Positions 62,826-64,000 of a stretch of 64,000 nt of DNA are shown here, one piece after another. Below the pieces are notes generated by a model that saw only the letters and a program-made list of their open reading frames with translations, was not told the origin of the DNA and ran no database searches. The stretch is from Thereva unica (taxonomy: Eukaryota; Arthropoda; Insecta; Diptera; Therevidae): NCBI GenBank assembly GCA_949987705.1, contig OX465281.1:158920393-158984392 (forward strand), written 5' to 3'. Within the stretch, counting starts at the first letter, position 1. Each line of letters starts with the position of its first letter. The translations under genes and the position numbers were made by a program.

Positions 62826-64000
62826 CTAGGAAGGTTCTATTGGTAAACGAGATAACTTGGTTACTGGTCGTCGTAAGATGCTATTTTGTGTTTTGATTTG
62901 TGCAACTCTAATTAAGCCGTCTGCCCCTGGATAGACTTCTTGTACAATTCCTAAAGGCCATTTCGCTGGTGGCATATTTTCAGTCGTCAACAATACCATT
63001 TAGTTGTATATATCAAATTAAAGTCACTTTATTCGTTATATTATGTTTTATTCTTATTATTAACTTATTATTATTACTTATTTGTTAACTTATTATTTTA
63101 GATTTTGATTATTTATAAGTATAATTATTTAAGTGAGTGGACCGGCTCTATATGCGTGTGCTCTAGACTTTTTTAATTGATCGCTCTGTAAACGGAAGTC
63201 TTTTGTGGGGATAGATCACCGATCGGTGATCTAGGCGTTTTTAATATATATCGATTTAGCCGATATTTGATCGGTTTCGATTGCAGTGGCTTGTGTGAAC
63301 TTATAGTGGTTCTGTTCTACACGGCCACTACAACCACATCTCCGATTTGCAGATTTTTTCTAGCTTGCTGCCATTTTGGTCTTGTTTGTAGCTGATGTAG
63401 ATAATCTCGTGACCAGCGCTTCCAAAATGTTTGAACTCGTTGTTGAAACTGTCTCCATTTTTGCGTATATGTGGCCATTTGGACGTATTCAGGCTCTGGC
63501 AACGTATTTTAATGCCTGGCCAATCAGGAAATGTGCAGGCGTAAGTATCTCGAGCTCCTCAGGATCTGCACTAACATAGCATAATGGTCGTGAATTTAAT
63601 ATTGCTTCAATTTGAGTTAATAGAGTTGCATATTCTTCAAATGTACAAGTCATATTTCCTAGAGTCCTTCGTAGATGATGTTTCACCGAGCGTACGCTTG
63701 CCTCTCAAATGCCTCTAAAATGTGGTGCAGATGGTGGATTAAAGTGCCAGGTGATTGCGTGGGAGGTAGTGTAACTCAATGCTTCTTGCGTTGCATCTGC
63801 AATTGCTTGTTTTATATCCTTATCGATTACAGATTTTGCACCAACAAAATTAGTACCGCAATCAGAATAGATGTCTGTACATAAGCCTCTCCTTGCAATA
63901 AATCTTCTTAACGCCGCTATAAATGCATCAGTAGTTAAGGATGAAACTAACTCAATATGAATAGCCTTCGTTACCATACAAATAAAAATACAGAGGTATG
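62826..64000 (-). pseudogene. BEL/Pao integrase, 3' part, interrupted by an LTR-like insertion
   Basis: Minus strand, running out of the window. Pieces: TKAIHIELVSSLTTDAFI, SDCGTNFVGAKSVI (integrase core), [23 protein letters not shown] (one TGA in place of the usual Trp codon), [24 protein letters not shown], then a 1-bp shift near 63500 and VQTFWKRWSRDYLHQLQ, NLQIGDVV. A 333-bp insertion follows, then LTTENMPPAKWPLGIVQEVYPG and RRPVTKLSRLP to the stop at 62826. Defective, although its 3' ORF and LTR look intact. Confidence 0.85.
63000..63332 (-). mobile_element. 333-bp LTR-like insertion in the integrase gene
   Basis: Minus strand starts TGTAGTGGCCGTGTAG; (A/G)TGGT on each side is a possible 5-bp duplication. 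The interior contains a perfect palindrome GATCACCGATCGGTGATC near 63211-63228. It could be a solo Gypsy-type LTR; no internal sequence remains. Confidence 0.6.

Overview
This is AT-rich nuclear DNA from an animal, most likely an insect or other arthropod. I base that on the element mix: BEL/Pao LTR elements, a Helentron with a C-terminal endonuclease, PIF/Harbinger with a MADF-type partner gene, several hAT families and a tRNA-derived SINE. I see no convincing single-copy host gene. The window is a nested deposit of transposable elements plus about 9 kb of satellite DNA. Domain and family calls are read from motifs by eye; no search was run.

Layout, 1-14 kb: a pogo/Tigger-like transposase cut by the window start; a Jockey/CR1-like non-LTR fragment (minus); a 1 kb dispersed repeat with a 146-bp tandem array; a broken BEL/Pao integrase; a DDE transposase of ISAzo13-like layout joined in frame to a HARBI1-like transposase; a convergent MADF/BESS gene of the same Harbinger element; and two copies of an 880-bp hAT-type MITE with exact 8-bp target duplications.

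14-25 kb holds the richest part. A 3.3-kb element (14175-17502) has 310-bp terminal inverted repeats and a 9-bp duplication, like a Pack-MULE; it carries a ubiquitin-protease-like gene and a piece of non-LTR retrotransposon. Next to it, a 2.7-kb element (17938-20649) has an exact 8-bp duplication and 340-bp compound terminal repeats around a divergent hAT-like transposase. A ZMYM1-type hAT (20991-23577) follows, itself split by a MITE with CAAGAA arrays.

25-40 kb is a field of decayed fragments: LTR pieces, a Tc1/IS630-like transposase, a hAT deletion derivative, hairpin elements, a protein-primed DNA polymerase B remnant, a SINE, a BEL/Pao integrase split by a 1.4-kb foldback element, and a Helentron fragment.

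40-61 kb is dominated by a 112-128 bp satellite, in parts organised as a 366-bp trimeric higher-order repeat and switching orientation. A full-length, apparently intact non-LTR retrotransposon (40740-45432) sits inside the satellite with a 5-bp duplication; its two ORFs are linked by a textbook -1 frameshift site. BEL/Pao gag and a second ubiquitin-protease-like fragment lie at 50-52.7 kb. 61-64 kb is the 3' end of a BEL/Pao element on the minus strand with an extra ORF between integrase and LTR.

Most frameshifts I found lie in or near homopolymer runs, so part of the apparent decay could be sequencing error.
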